A DNA stretch of 18,726 nt from Spirogloea muscicola (lineage: Eukaryota > Streptophyta > Zygnematophyceae > Spirogloeales > Spirogloeaceae). Shown one piece after another: positions 1-10,827 of the stretch (positions within the stretch are counted from its first letter, which is position 1; each line of letters starts with the position of its first letter). Location: positions 33,162 to 51,887 of the forward strand of contig WELB01000199.1 of assembly GCA_009602725.1 (NCBI GenBank). The letters are read 5' to 3'. A model generated the notes under the pieces. That model made no database searches and was not told where the DNA came from. It saw only the letters and a program-made list of their open reading frames with translations. Made by a program: the position numbers and the translations under genes.

Positions 1-23
1 CGGGCCGAGGCCGCGGCGCGATG

Positions 24-58
<35 letters not shown>

Positions 59-62
59 TGCC
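24..62. repeat. GCC trinucleotide microsatellite
   Basis: Eleven perfect GCC units (24-56) are followed by GCT GCC. On the plus strand an ATG at 21 would read into a poly-alanine tract that stops at the TAG at 75-77, so it makes only an 18-residue peptide. It could be the 5' edge of a gene or promoter CpG island lying to the left of the window. No function can be assigned. Confidence 0.85.
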
Positions 63-77
63 AAATGCGGCCGCTAG

Positions 78-404
78 AGTCGGGGTCCAACTAATGAATG
101 AGAGTTGGAATTCATTCGTCTGGAACGGAGGGGCTGCTGGAAGGAAGTGCGTGACCGGATTTTATGATTCCGTGGGGTTCTTCAGACTGGGGTGTATCTT
201 TTTAGCAAGTGCGGATTGCCACAAGCACACATTGATTTGCATTCTTAAGCAATAGGGAACCATAAGCACACAAAACCTAGCAATTGAACACCAGGAAATT
301 CGCACCATTCTCTGACGTTTGGGTGTCAGTGCTAAAGAAAGAGCAATCGTGATACTGGACGAGGCGAGAACCAGATATGGCAATGCGACACGCCTCGATC
401 GTCA
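78..404. other. intergenic, downstream of NO66
   Basis: The stretch between the GCC microsatellite and the NO66 stop codon has balanced base composition and no convincing coding pattern on either strand. It should contain the NO66 3' untranslated region, which reads leftward. I see no repeat copy here. Confidence 0.6.
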
Positions 405-3506
<3,102 letters not shown>

Positions 3507-3533
3507 GCCGGCCGTGTGAGGGGCGCCGTCCCA

Positions 3534-3563
3534 CCCGTCACAGGAAGGTCTTCCTGTGACGGG
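3534..3563. repeat. 14-bp perfect inverted repeat upstream of NO66 start
   Basis: Arms 3534-3547 (CCCGTCACAGGAAG) and 3550-3563 are exact reverse complements with only two bases between them. The site lies about 30 bp upstream of the chosen NO66 start, so it is either a dyad site in the promoter or a hairpin in the 5' UTR. If translation started at the in-frame ATG at 3602 it would be coding instead. Confidence 0.9.
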
Positions 3564-3939
3564 CAGAGGGCAGCCTGTTGCGGCCACTGCAGCGACCACC
3601 AAAGCCTACCACGGCGCCGCCGGTGTGCGCGCCGCCGGGCCTGACCCTTCTTACGACCACTGATTGACCCCGCCTAGCACCGCCTGCTACCACTTCACGG
3701 GTTTTGGGGTTTCAGGGTCATTGAGTTCCGAGTATTGGGGCTGGCCGCTCACAACCATCGTCCACCATACGGAGGGGGAAAGGCCCGCGGTTCGCATGGC
3801 ATGACAATGGAAGTGAGGCCAATTTAACCCAGTACTGTTCATGCAAAAGCCAAGAAGTGGGGCTACATTGAGGCAAGCACTGCGCAAAGGGGGGCTTAGG
3901 TGACAGTGAATGCAGGCTAGAAAAAGTCCTTCGAAGTAT
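3564..3939. other. intergenic, NO66 upstream region
   Basis: This is presumed NO66 promoter territory, falling from GC-rich near 3600 to balanced. It contains a telomere-like GGGTTTTGGGGTTTCAGGGT at about 3699-3718. I recognise no gene: short open frames on the minus strand (3687-3945) have no family resemblance and no coding pattern I can support. Confidence 0.5.
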
Positions 3940-3985
3940 GTTCATTCTTTATCTGGGCTGGCCACATGTTTTGTAGTGTAGTCCT

Positions 3986-4077
3986 TTTCCGACACCTTTT
4001 TTCTTTGGCTTTAGACATTGTCCATTCTTTTTGGGCTGGCTTTGCCAGCCACTCTTCTCGATGGGCGAGCACTTTCT
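3986..4077 (+). repeat. hairpin-ended repeat, type A copy 1
   Basis: The copy opens with a T-rich stretch and TTGTCCATTCTTTTT, then the hairpin GGGCTGGCTTTGCCAGCC (4033-4050), and ends with GATGGGCGAGCACTTTCT at 4077. The right boundary is where this copy stops matching copies at 5494 (reverse), 6061, 10386 and 10828. A degenerate fragment (TTCATTC...GGGCTGGCC, 3941-3963) lies just before it. Confidence 0.8.
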
Positions 4078-4475
4078 TCTCACAGCCACCGTCCTCTCCT
4101 CTTTTCTCCTGAAAGCATATTCTCTTCCTTTTGGCAAGGGACCTCAGTACCCACGAGTAAGCACATCGAAGCTCGAAAGGCTAACTTGGGGAGCTGGAGC
4201 ACTGCCATGGGAGCCAGTGGCCTACTTAGAGCGCGCCCAGCACGCTGAGGAATCGCCAGAGCTTGGAGCGCTGCAAAAGAAGCAAAGCTACATTATGCTA
4301 CATGCAACCAATGCCTGCAAAATGCTAGTGTGCCCCAAGCTAACCCTACTGCGACGAGCGCGTCAACCAGCTGGGCCAGATACCGGAGGAGAGAGGAGCA
4401 TGTCTAATGGAGCGAACAAAAATGAGCATGGATACAAAAGGTCTCCTCGGGGGTGGTCTTTGTAAGTGGTCTTCT

Positions 4476-4640
4476 TGCGCCATCCGGCCCTTTCGGCACC
4501 TCTTTCTTTGGCTGTGGACATTGTCCATTCTTTTTAGGCTGGCTTTGCCAGCCCCTCTTCTCTATGTTCGAGCACGTCTCGTCCGGTCCGTCCAGACCAT
4601 GCCCATTCTGTTGGGCTGGCTTCCCACAGCCACTGCTCTA
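4476..4640 (+). repeat. two degenerate hairpin-ended repeat copies
   Basis: The first copy (4494-4575) shares GACATTGTCCATTCTTTTT and GGCTGGCTTTGCCAGCCCC with the 3986 copy but has a diverged end (TATGTTCGAGCACGTCT). A second partial copy (4598-4640) reads CCCATTCTGTTGGGCTGGC then CCCACAGCC. Just upstream, TTGCGCCATCCGGCCC recurs near 5119, outside the end of another copy, so a further shared segment may belong to the family. Confidence 0.65.
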
Positions 4641-5118
4641 GAAAGCGTTTCTCCTTTGTGAGCCTCTCCTTACTTCTTTCCTCCTTACTGTGCTCCGCGC
4701 TGGTCATTGCCCAGCCAGGCACAGTCGACTTGGGTGCTCCGGCTTTGAAAGCGTCATTGAGTAACAATTTCAGGAGCAGGCGAGGTCTGGCAAGAAAGTG
4801 CTCGCTGGCACTCCGAACGTATTCTGAGATCGAAAGACGTGTGTTATCAATGGGGGCCCTAAGTGGTCAAGTACGAAGACAAGCACATCTAAGGCCTTAC
4901 AACACCTGCTGCTAAGCCGACCCGCTTACTAAGCACGGGTCAGCAAGCAGAGTTGGCTGACTGATATCCAATTTACAGGCGGCAAAAATAGAGCCCTTCT
5001 GCCACCAACTAAAGCACGTCCAGAAGGGATGATTGAGGGAACATATGAGCCAATGGCCACTTAATAACTCGCTGTGTGCTTTAAATCATTTTTGGTCTCA
5101 GCAATTAGTATCTTGCTT
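4641..5118. other. unassigned sequence between repeat copies
   Basis: I see no hairpin motif, no coding pattern and no family resemblance on either strand. It separates two groups of repeat copies and may be older, unrecognisable repeat debris. Confidence 0.5.
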
Positions 5119-5140
5119 TTTGCGCCATCCGGCCCCTCCA

Positions 5141-5311
5141 GAAGAAGGGCTCGCCCATTGAGAATATGGGCTGGAACAGCCAGCCCAAAAAAGAATGAAC
5201 AGAGTACAAGAAGAGGGGGGGGGAAGCCAGGCGAAGCCCTAAGGCGCCAGACCTTGTCCAATCTTTTGGGCTGGCCTCTCACAGCCACCAGTCAATTTGG
5301 ACGCGATGTTG
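5141..5311. repeat. head-to-head repeat pair (type A minus, type B plus)
   Basis: A minus-strand type A copy occupies 5141-5230: from its 3' end it reads GGGCTCGCCCATTGAGAATA, then the hairpin GGGCTGG/CCAGCCC. After about 20 bp a plus-strand type B copy (5251-5311) follows: ACCTTGTCCAATC, the hairpin GGGCTGGCCTCTCACAGCC, then ACCAGTCAATTTGGACGCG. Both copies consist only of the 3'-end region, with their ends pointing outward. Confidence 0.75.
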
Positions 5312-5330
5312 CTTTTCTGGCCCCTACGAG

Positions 5331-5455
5331 CTTAGTTCATTCTTTTTTTGGGCTCGCCAATCACAGCCATCGCCCTCTTTTTTCTTCGTAGCTGCTAAGT
5401 ATTTCTAGCCCCTTCGAATCTTTGTCAAGTCTTTTCGGGCTGGCTTTTTGCCGCG
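5331..5455 (+). repeat. two partial hairpin repeats
   Basis: At 5334-5380 a diverged copy reads TTCATTCTTTTTTTGGGCTC followed by a broken stem (CAATCACAGCC). At 5421-5455 a fragment reads TTTTCGGGCTGGCTTTTTGC and ends without the 3' half of the stem. Both lack the tail motifs that define types A and B. Confidence 0.55.
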
Positions 5456-5493
5456 GGAAGACGAGTTCTTCCTGTTGGCAATTGACACCCATG

Positions 5494-5635
5494 AGAAAGT
5501 GCTCGCCCATTGAGAATAGGGGCTGGAAAAGCCTGCCCAAAAAAGAATCGACAAAAGGACCAGACGGGGGCCAGGGGAAGCGCTAAGAAAAACAAGCACA
5601 CAGAAACAAAGCAGCTACAGATTACTCAGTAACCC
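5494..5635 (-). repeat. hairpin-ended repeat, type A, 142 bp
   Basis: Read on the minus strand, this copy begins GGTTACTGAG at 5634, equivalent to the stop-codon region of the repeat ORF. It continues through the 3' untranslated segment (TAGCTGCTTTG, CTTAGCGCTTCCCCTGG), reaches the hairpin and ends CAATGGGCGAGCACTTTCT at 5494. One stem base is changed (GGGCAGG). It is the cleanest match to the 10386 and 10828 copies. Confidence 0.85.
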
Positions 5636-5640
5636 CACCC

Positions 5641-5955
5641 ATGGGCCACTGGGCGCTCGGTGGCTCGAGCTGCTCACCCAGCTCGCCTGCCAAACCATCG
5701 CCCGTCGCTTCCACGGGGAGCCGGTAGACTTTCCTGCAGCCGGGTCGCTGGCTCAAGTCTATCGTATGCGCCTGGTCTCGCTGCAGAGGTCTATGGCCCG
5801 CGCGCTACACCTTCGTGCCGGCAGAGCCCTCGCTGCTGCCTCTAGCTCTGGCCAGGGGACCCACTTTCAGGCCTAGCATCTCTGATTTGCGGCTGCTTAG
5901 CAGGGTTTACTGAGCTGGGCTTTTAGGCTGGCTTTTCCAGCCCCTATCCTCATGC
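5641..5955 (+). pseudogene. retroelement ORF C-terminus plus repeat end, decayed
   Basis: This is homologous to 10386-10759. It encodes a degraded C-terminus (TIARRF, EPVDFPAAGSLAQVY, SLQRSMARALHLRAGRALAA). An in-frame 3-nt deletion lies near 5780 and a 2-nt deletion near 5869 shifts the frame into a stop. The 3' untranslated segment is almost wholly deleted, so TACTGAG is joined nearly directly to the hairpin at 5926-5944. The RMRL...SLQRSMARAL pattern resembles the end of algal and plant retroelement ORFs that carry an endonuclease-like domain, by memory of the family and not by search. It lies head to head with the 5494-5635 copy. Confidence 0.7.
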
Positions 5956-6113
5956 CCCGCTGGACCAGAAGTGGTGGGCATTCACAACCTCCTTCGCGAT
6001 GCCCTGGCGGGCTTAATTTGCGACGCTGGCTACCGTGCGGTCGTGGAAGTCAACAATCAGTCATTTTTGGGCTGGCTATTCCAGACCCTATCCTCAATGG
6101 GCGAGCACTTTCT
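5956..6113 (+). pseudogene. retroelement ORF fragment joined to hairpin end
   Basis: The frame starting near 5956 reads VVGIHNLLRDALAGLICDAG then YRAVVEV. This resembles the HNxxRD...AGxxVxxE start of the endonuclease-like region of algal retroelement ORFs. At about 6060 it jumps directly to the type A end: TTGGGCTGGCTATTCCAGACC, then CAATGGGCGAGCACTTTCT at 6113. The rest of the ORF is missing, so this looks like an internal deletion derivative. The family assignment is inference from pattern. Confidence 0.55.
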
Positions 6114-6231
6114 TCTATTTACAGCTCCTTGCCCTTGCATTCGCGGTTTACTTGCGCGCAGGCTGAGCTTTGGCGGCGGCCTCCGGCTTCCGTCAGGGCG
6201 ACATCTTTCCACCAGCTAGCTACTCAGACAT

Positions 6232-6430
6232 CTCCTGACTAGAGGTTACTGAGCGTTCCCTGGCTGATTTCTTAGTCCTAGTCGTTCGCATTCAGGCTCC
6301 CTCAGACCCTGTCCATTCCTTTGGGCTGGCCTTTCCCAGCCACCAGTCAATCTGGCCGCGCTTCTCTTTTTTTTGTTTGTGTTTTTTTGGGCTGGCCTTT
6401 CCCAGCCACAGTCAATCTGGCCGCGCTTTT
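6232..6430 (+). repeat. type B hairpin repeats, two in tandem
   Basis: The first copy (6232-6365) starts AGAGGTTACTGAGCG, the same stop-codon region as in type A copies, has a different 3' untranslated segment, then the hairpin TGGGCTGGCCTTTCCCAGCCA and the tail CCAGTCAATCTGGCCGCGCTT. A second copy (6380-6430) repeats the hairpin and tail after a T-rich run. The shared ORF end shows that types A and B are diverged subfamilies of one element. Confidence 0.8.
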
Positions 6431-6706
6431 TCTTGCCCTCATTGGGAGTGCCACTTCTCCTACTGGAATTGTCCTTCTTTCCGGTGCAAAGCTTGAGCCT
6501 GAGCTCCCTGCAAAGAGTTCGACATATCACGGCGCGAAAAGAACATCGTGAACTAGCGGATTGGGCTGAATGACCTTCTGACTTAGCCTGGTGGGTCGTG
6601 GGCCGTGCGATGGCCCCCCCCAACATCGGGCTCAGATCCAATACGGGGATCTCGGGTGAATGCGCCGCTGCTCAGTAGCGCCCTAGCTATGGCTGCCACC
6701 CACACT
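6431..6706. other. intergenic, upstream of gag
   Basis: This stretch lies between the type B repeats and the gag leader. I see no gene, no recognisable LTR end and no initiator-methionine-type primer-binding site. It may hold the promoter or leader of the gag element, but no element is clear enough to place. Confidence 0.45.
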
Positions 6707-6771
6707 GAGTGAGGGCGGAGCCAATGCCGCCTCTGCGACCGTGTGCCTGAGCTCCGAGTGAGGGCGGCGCC
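6707..6771 (+). repeat. direct repeat in gag leader
   Basis: GAGTGAGGGCGGAGCC (6707-6722) recurs as GAGTGAGGGCGGCGCC (6756-6771) with one mismatch, 49 bp apart. It lies 44-108 bp before the gag start and may mark a tandem duplication or a repeated control element in the leader. Confidence 0.7.
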
Positions 6772-6814
6772 TGCGCTGGCTGTGTGACCGAGTGTCCGCT
6801 CTCTCTGCGCCACC

Positions 6815-7867
6815 ATGAGCGCATCTGCGCCTGGACCGCCAGGACGAGGGCGAGCTGATGGTCCTCTGGAGATGGACAACCGCCCAATTGAGGACGTTGA
6901 GTGGAGGGAAGAAGAAGCTGCGGGTGCTGAATGCGATCAAGTGGAGCCACATCAGGAGCTGCCAGATGAGGAGGATTTCCAGGGCTTGGGCCTACCAGGC
7001 GACTTGCTACCTGCTATCCATCCCAAGCTGTCAAGGCACGCAAACTGGCTGATCTGGAAATGCAAGATGAAATTGATGCTGCAAGTCAGCAATGTCTGGA
7101 GTGCCGTAGAGCCCACTGGAGACGGACGTCAATGCCGGCCTTCCTCAAGACGCAATGCTGCGGCCACATTGATCCTCGTGACAAGCATGTCCGATGAGGA
7201 GATAATCGGCATCATCAACAAGCCTCTGGCCAGTCAGATCTGGGAGCACCTGAAGAACAAGTATGAGAACAGAGGGCTTGATAACGTACTGTATCTAAAT
7301 ATGAAACTGCGAGACTGTAGGATGGAGGAGGATGAGCCCGTTCAGGACTTTGTGAACAGAGTGCAGTTAATGGCTCTCCAACTACATGCCATTGGAGAGG
7401 GCATCACAGCAAGGCAGCAGGTGATGCACATACTGAGGGGACTTCCACCACAGTACAGTGCTCTCCGAGACATGTTCCATGTGGTCAGCAGAGATGACCT
7501 GACCGTGGACTATGTGGAGGCTCGCCTCCTTCTCAAGGAGCGGATGTTGGCGGAGCAACAGTTCAATGTGCATGGCAGTCAAACAGCTCTGGTGGCCAGA
7601 CAAAGGATGGAGCAAGGCCCTGGACAACACCTGGAGCAGTCCAGATTGACCACACATCAGCAAGGTGCTCGGCCAGAATCTGCACAGGCAGTCAGAACGA
7701 CCCATCACCAAGTGAGGAGGCCGAGTGGGAGTAATAGCCAACAGATGGGAGACCAGTCTTCTGGTCGGTGTGGACGACAAGTGTCTTTCAGGACATGTTA
7801 CTACTGTCGTGAATCTGGACATGTAATCAAAGACTGTCTTAGAAAACGTGCTGAGCTAAGTGGCTAA
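6815..7867 (+). CDS. gag: Copia-type Gag polyprotein, no pol
   Basis: This 350-aa ORF is uninterrupted and starts in a good context (GCCACCATGA). Residues about 75-250 match the UBN2/Copia gag fold: NWLIWKCKMKLMLQVSNVW, QIWEHLKNKYENRGLDNVLY, then QDFVNRVQLMALQLHAIGEG and LRGLPPQYSALRDMF. A glutamine-rich basic linker follows. Residues 328-341 (CYYCRESGHVIKDC) form a complete CX2CX4HX4C zinc knuckle for RNA packaging. The ORF ends nine residues later with TAA. The normal Copia order would continue with protease, integrase and reverse transcriptase; I find none in the next 450 bp, where REV7 begins on the other strand. It is either a gag-only non-autonomous element, a truncated copy, or a captured gag gene. 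The intact frame favours recent insertion or selection. Confidence 0.9.
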   Translation: MSASAPGPPGRGRADGPLEMDNRPIEDVEWREEEAAGAECDQVEPHQELPDEEDFQGLGLPGDLLPAIHPKLSRHANWLIWKCKMKLMLQVSNVWSAVEPTGDGRQCRPSSRRNAAATLILVTSMSDEEIIGIINKPLASQIWEHLKNKYENRGLDNVLYLNMKLRDCRMEEDEPVQDFVNRVQLMALQLHAIGEGITARQQVMHILRGLPPQYSALRDMFHVVSRDDLTVDYVEARLLLKERMLAEQQFNVHGSQTALVARQRMEQGPGQHLEQSRLTTHQQGARPESAQAVRTTHHQVRRPSGSNSQQMGDQSSGRCGRQVSFRTCYYCRESGHVIKDCLRKRAELSG

Positions 7868-8312
7868 GTAGTGGAGGCAGTAGGAAAATCTGGAGGACAT
7901 GCTCCGCTGTCTCATTACGCTTCGAAGGCGTCACATGACAGCTGGCTGCATGGACTGCTTCAGAGGTGTTGTCACCTGGCACCTCTATCTAGGTCCTACT
8001 TTGAAGATACAAGGTAGCTGTCTCACTGACATTTAAAAAGGCAGTGAGGTATGCATGCCACTGCTACTGTCACAGAAGAACTGGCTCGTATGATGATAGT
8101 AATCTGCAGTAACGGGCTTGTGCAATTTCCTGTTGACATGGGTGTATTCACTGCAGCCATAAGCAAAGAAGGCTATTTGCTTATTCAGTCCACTCGCAGT
8201 ATCAATGCTCTGTGGATCAAATACTGGTACGAGGGTGAATACAGCGAGACCATTTAAGAAAGAAATCAGGCCACACAGCATATACCGTCCATTTGACACA
8301 GAACGCGTACCA
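7868..8312. other. intergenic between gag and REV7 3' end
   Basis: The gag frame continues after its stop for about 50 codons without a protease DSG motif or any integrase/RT motif, then breaks repeatedly. A minus-strand open frame across 8033-8536 is a shadow of REV7 exon 4 and its 3' flank. The REV7 3' UTR should fall here. I cannot identify an LTR or a polypurine tract with confidence. Confidence 0.5.
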
Positions 8313-9775
8313 TCAGGTCCCCAAATCGGCCTTGGCATTCGTGCCGCTCGTTGGCTGCTCGACGTACATCTGGATGTTGAGGATGCCGCTTCTGAGCGAC
8401 TTGACAGGAAGGACTTGCAGGTCGCTAAGCTCCCCACCCTCAGCAGGAATCCAGACCACGTCCGAGACCGCACCGCCGACCCCATCAGGCAGCTTCTTGG
8501 TGTAGGCAATGACCTCGAAGGAGCAGTCTGCAGCACTCAAGCCGCAGCCACTCTCACTAGAGAATGAAGTCAAATGTGTTGGACTGAGGTATACACACAG
8601 CAGTCAGGCCATGGGCGCAATGCGGTGAGTGTATAAATGCTACAAGGACAATCTAGTATGATGTTGCTGGCCGAAGCTCGTAGGGACATTCTCAGGTTGT
8701 TGGAAGAGAAGATGTCCAGGCTACGGTGAGAAGCGCTTTCTGCCGCTCGATGTACCTGGCGGCAACGGTATCAGCGGGGCGTCAAGAACGGCCAGCTTCA
8801 GGAGGAAGGCCCTCAGTGCGGGCTCCAGCTCCCGGGGCTCGGGGATGGAGCCGCCAGGTGTGGCTGCATCCAGCTGCAGGCTGACAACATGGCGTTCTAG
8901 TGCAACACGGGCACTCCCGTGATGGATCACAAGAGCGAACTTCTCCACGGTACCCTGCTCAATGGGATGGAGTGGCAGGCCTTGACGTCGCTGAAGCAGT
9001 CACGACAGTATACCTCATGACAGTCCAGAGCCACACAAACAGCAAGTTCTCCGAAGACAAGCTCTTACCTTCAACCAAGAAAGCTTCAATATTCTCTTCA
9101 ATGGATAAAAGAAGCACTCGTGACGCAGTAGAAGCAATACACTCCTCTATCAATCAGAAGCCTAAACGCATTGGACGGCATGGGCTGTGGTAGTCAATGC
9201 AAGTGTGGGCCGCCGCTGCTTCTGCGCCGCTTGGTCCTGCAAGCAGCGACGGGATGCGCCCATTCTTCGTCACCGGCCTGTGTAAGAAGGTGAAGCCGCT
9301 CGAGTACCTGCTCGATCCAGTCGCGCAGGCTGGTGGCGACCGAGCGGACGTACTCCTCGAGGTCGGGATGGCGCGCCCAGTGGACGGGCACGCCGTAGTG
9401 CCGCCGCCGCTCGAACACCTCTGCGTGGCGGCTGGCCACAGCGGCGGCCGCCACTGCCGTTAGCGGCCGGGGCGGGCGAGAGGACCCTGGCCATTAAACC
9501 CCGGACCCTGGAGCTCCGGCGCAGGAGGAGCGAGCTCGCTTACCGGCCGGGTAGACGCCGCGGACGCAGAGGATCTGGTGCACCGCCACCTCCAGGAACT
9601 CGCACACGACGTCGGCCAGACCTGGAGCGGCGTCGCCTGGAGGGCCAGGAAGGCAGCATGGGTGGCGTGAGGTGGCGGAGCCGAGCCGGCAAGGCGCCGC
9701 CGCCTCCGGGCCGCCGCCGCCGCTGGCGGGTGTGCAGGAGGCGTCACCTCCGCCGCACCCGCTGCGGCCCGCCAT
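8313..9775 (-). CDS. REV7: REV7/MAD2L2, HORMA subunit of polymerase zeta
   Basis: REV7 binds REV3 peptides with a HORMA safety-belt fold and supports translesion synthesis; in animals it also acts in shieldin. Exons on the minus strand are 9775-9544, 9420-9308, 8954-8756 and 8527-8313, joined in phase (1, 0, 1). Exon 1 encodes LADVVCEFLEVAVHQILCVR and GVYPA. Exon 2 has VFERRRHYGVPV and HPDLEEYVRS. Exon 3 has VEKFALVIHHG and ALRAFLLKLAVLDAPL. Exon 4 has CSFEVIAYTKK and the C-terminal belt region LQVLPVKSLRSGILNIQMYV. The pairing of ADVxCEFLEVAVH and ILxxQxYVE identifies REV7 rather than MAD2. The model gives 252 aa against about 211 in human; the excess is an N-terminal Gly/Ala-rich stretch before residue 47, so the true start may lie in an unseen upstream exon. 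The TGA at 8313-8315 ends the gene. Confidence 0.91.
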
Positions 9776-10126
9776 GGCCGGCGGCGGCGCCGGTCGCTAT
9801 CGAGCGCGCGCCCGCCGAGCGCAAAACCCACGACAATTCCCCCGCGCTCCGCCGCGGCCGCGAGCTCCGCAGAGGACCTGGCCGGGCAGGCGGAGGCCGG
9901 CCCTCGCGTCGGCGGCAGAAGCGGCGGCGGCGGCGGGGGCGGCGGTCGCGACGGCGGCGCGCAAGGCGGGGAGCGCGAAAGGGCTGGAAATTGTAGAAAG
10001 AAATGCGATTGCTTATATAAAAGAATCGGCTGTAAACTGCCAGCCAGACGCTTTCAGGTATTCATGACGGAGCCAAAGGCTAGGCAGACAGGGTGCCCTC
10101 AATTAGCCCGTGTCAGCAGTAGAATG
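9776..10126. other. GC-rich upstream region of REV7
   Basis: This is strongly GC-rich up to about 9980, then balanced. A long plus-strand open frame (9672-10067) has only Arg/Ala/Pro low-complexity content expected from GC bias and is rejected as a gene. TATATAAAAG at 10014-10023 looks like a TATA box on the plus strand, but no recognisable plus-strand gene follows. Likely a CpG-rich promoter region for REV7. Confidence 0.5.
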
Positions 10127-10385
10127 TCAGATGAGCTGAGGGGAGGCAGAGCCCCCGCTGCGCAAACCAGAGGCTGCTGCTGCAAAGGAAGCGCGGCTAG
10201 ATTGACTGGTGGCTGGGAAAGGCCAGCCCAAAGGAAATGGACAAGGTCTGAAGGAGCCGGCCTTCTTCTGCTGCTGCAAGGGCGCGGCGCGACCAGCCCG
10301 GCGATGCAAAGCAATCGCCTGGGACCGCTGTAGGCACATAGACAAACGCATTCGGTAGCAGGACACAAGACCCAAAGGCGCCGAG
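10127..10385 (-). pseudogene. type B repeat with retroelement ORF C-terminus (minus)
   Basis: The minus strand from about 10385 reads YRMRLSMCLQRS then ALHRRAGRA, homologous to YRMRLAVSLQRS...ALHLRAGRA on the plus strand at 10477-10545. It then runs via TTCAGACCTTGTCCATTTCC into the type B hairpin GGGCTGGCCTTTCCCAGCC and the tail CCAGTCAATCTAGCCGCGCTT ending at 10189. The segment 10127-10188 lies beyond that end and is not clearly repeat. The following plus-strand copy starts at about the same point, so the two form a head-to-head pair about 570 bp across. Confidence 0.7.
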
Positions 10386-10759
10386 CCACCGGGTCACCCA
10401 GCTCGCCCGCCACACCATCGCCCGTCGCTTCCATGAGGAGCCGGTAGACTTTCCAGCAGCCGGGTCGCTGGCGCAAGTGTATCGAATGCGCCTGGCCGTC
10501 TCGCTGCAGAGGTCTATGGCCCGGGCGTTGCACCTTCGTGCCGGCAGAGCCCTCGCTGCTGCCTCGGGCTCTGGCCCGGGGACCCACTTCAACGAGCCTA
10601 GCATCTCCGACCTGCGGCTGCTTAGCAGAGGTTACTGAGTGCTTCGTAGCTGCTTTGCTTCTCTTTCTTAGCGCTTTCCCTGGCCCCCTCCTCGTACTCT
10701 GTTCATTCCTTTTCGGGCTGGTTTATCCAGCCCCTATTCTTAATGGGCGAGCACTTTCT
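10386..10759 (+). pseudogene. type A repeat with best-preserved ORF C-terminus
   Basis: An open frame from 10387 to the TGA at 10636-10638 encodes 83 residues: HRVTQLARHTIARRFHEEP, then DFPAAGSLAQVYRMRLAVSL, QRSMARALHLRAGRALAAAS, and a C-terminus ending SDLRLLSRGY. The RLxVSLQRSxARAL pattern is what I recall at the end of algal/plant retroelement ORFs with an endonuclease-like domain; the AAGSLAQVYR part superficially resembles the ABC1 kinase A-loop. After the stop come about 75 bp of 3' untranslated sequence, the hairpin CGGGCTGGTTTATCCAGCCCC, and the end ATGGGCGAGCACTTTCT at 10759. There is no upstream start, so this is a 5'-truncated copy. Confidence 0.7.
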
Positions 10760-10827
10760 CCGGGAAGGGCTGCACCCTCTTCCCGGCGCCGCTGGTCAGC
10801 TTGAGAGGCCAGCAGCGAAAGTAACTT

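Noticed and set aside
10014-10023. TATATAAAAG as a plus-strand TATA box
   Set aside because: No recognisable plus-strand gene follows; the next features are repeat copies, so the match is not supported as a promoter.
9672-10067. 131-aa plus-strand open frame upstream of REV7
   Set aside because: Low-complexity Arg/Ala/Pro content typical of GC-rich non-coding DNA, antisense to REV7 exon 1, and no family resemblance.
10420-10500. ABC1/UbiB kinase fragment (AAGSLAQVYR)
   Set aside because: Only the alanine-rich loop resembles it; the following residues do not continue the kinase pattern, and the segment is a repeated retroelement-associated ORF end.
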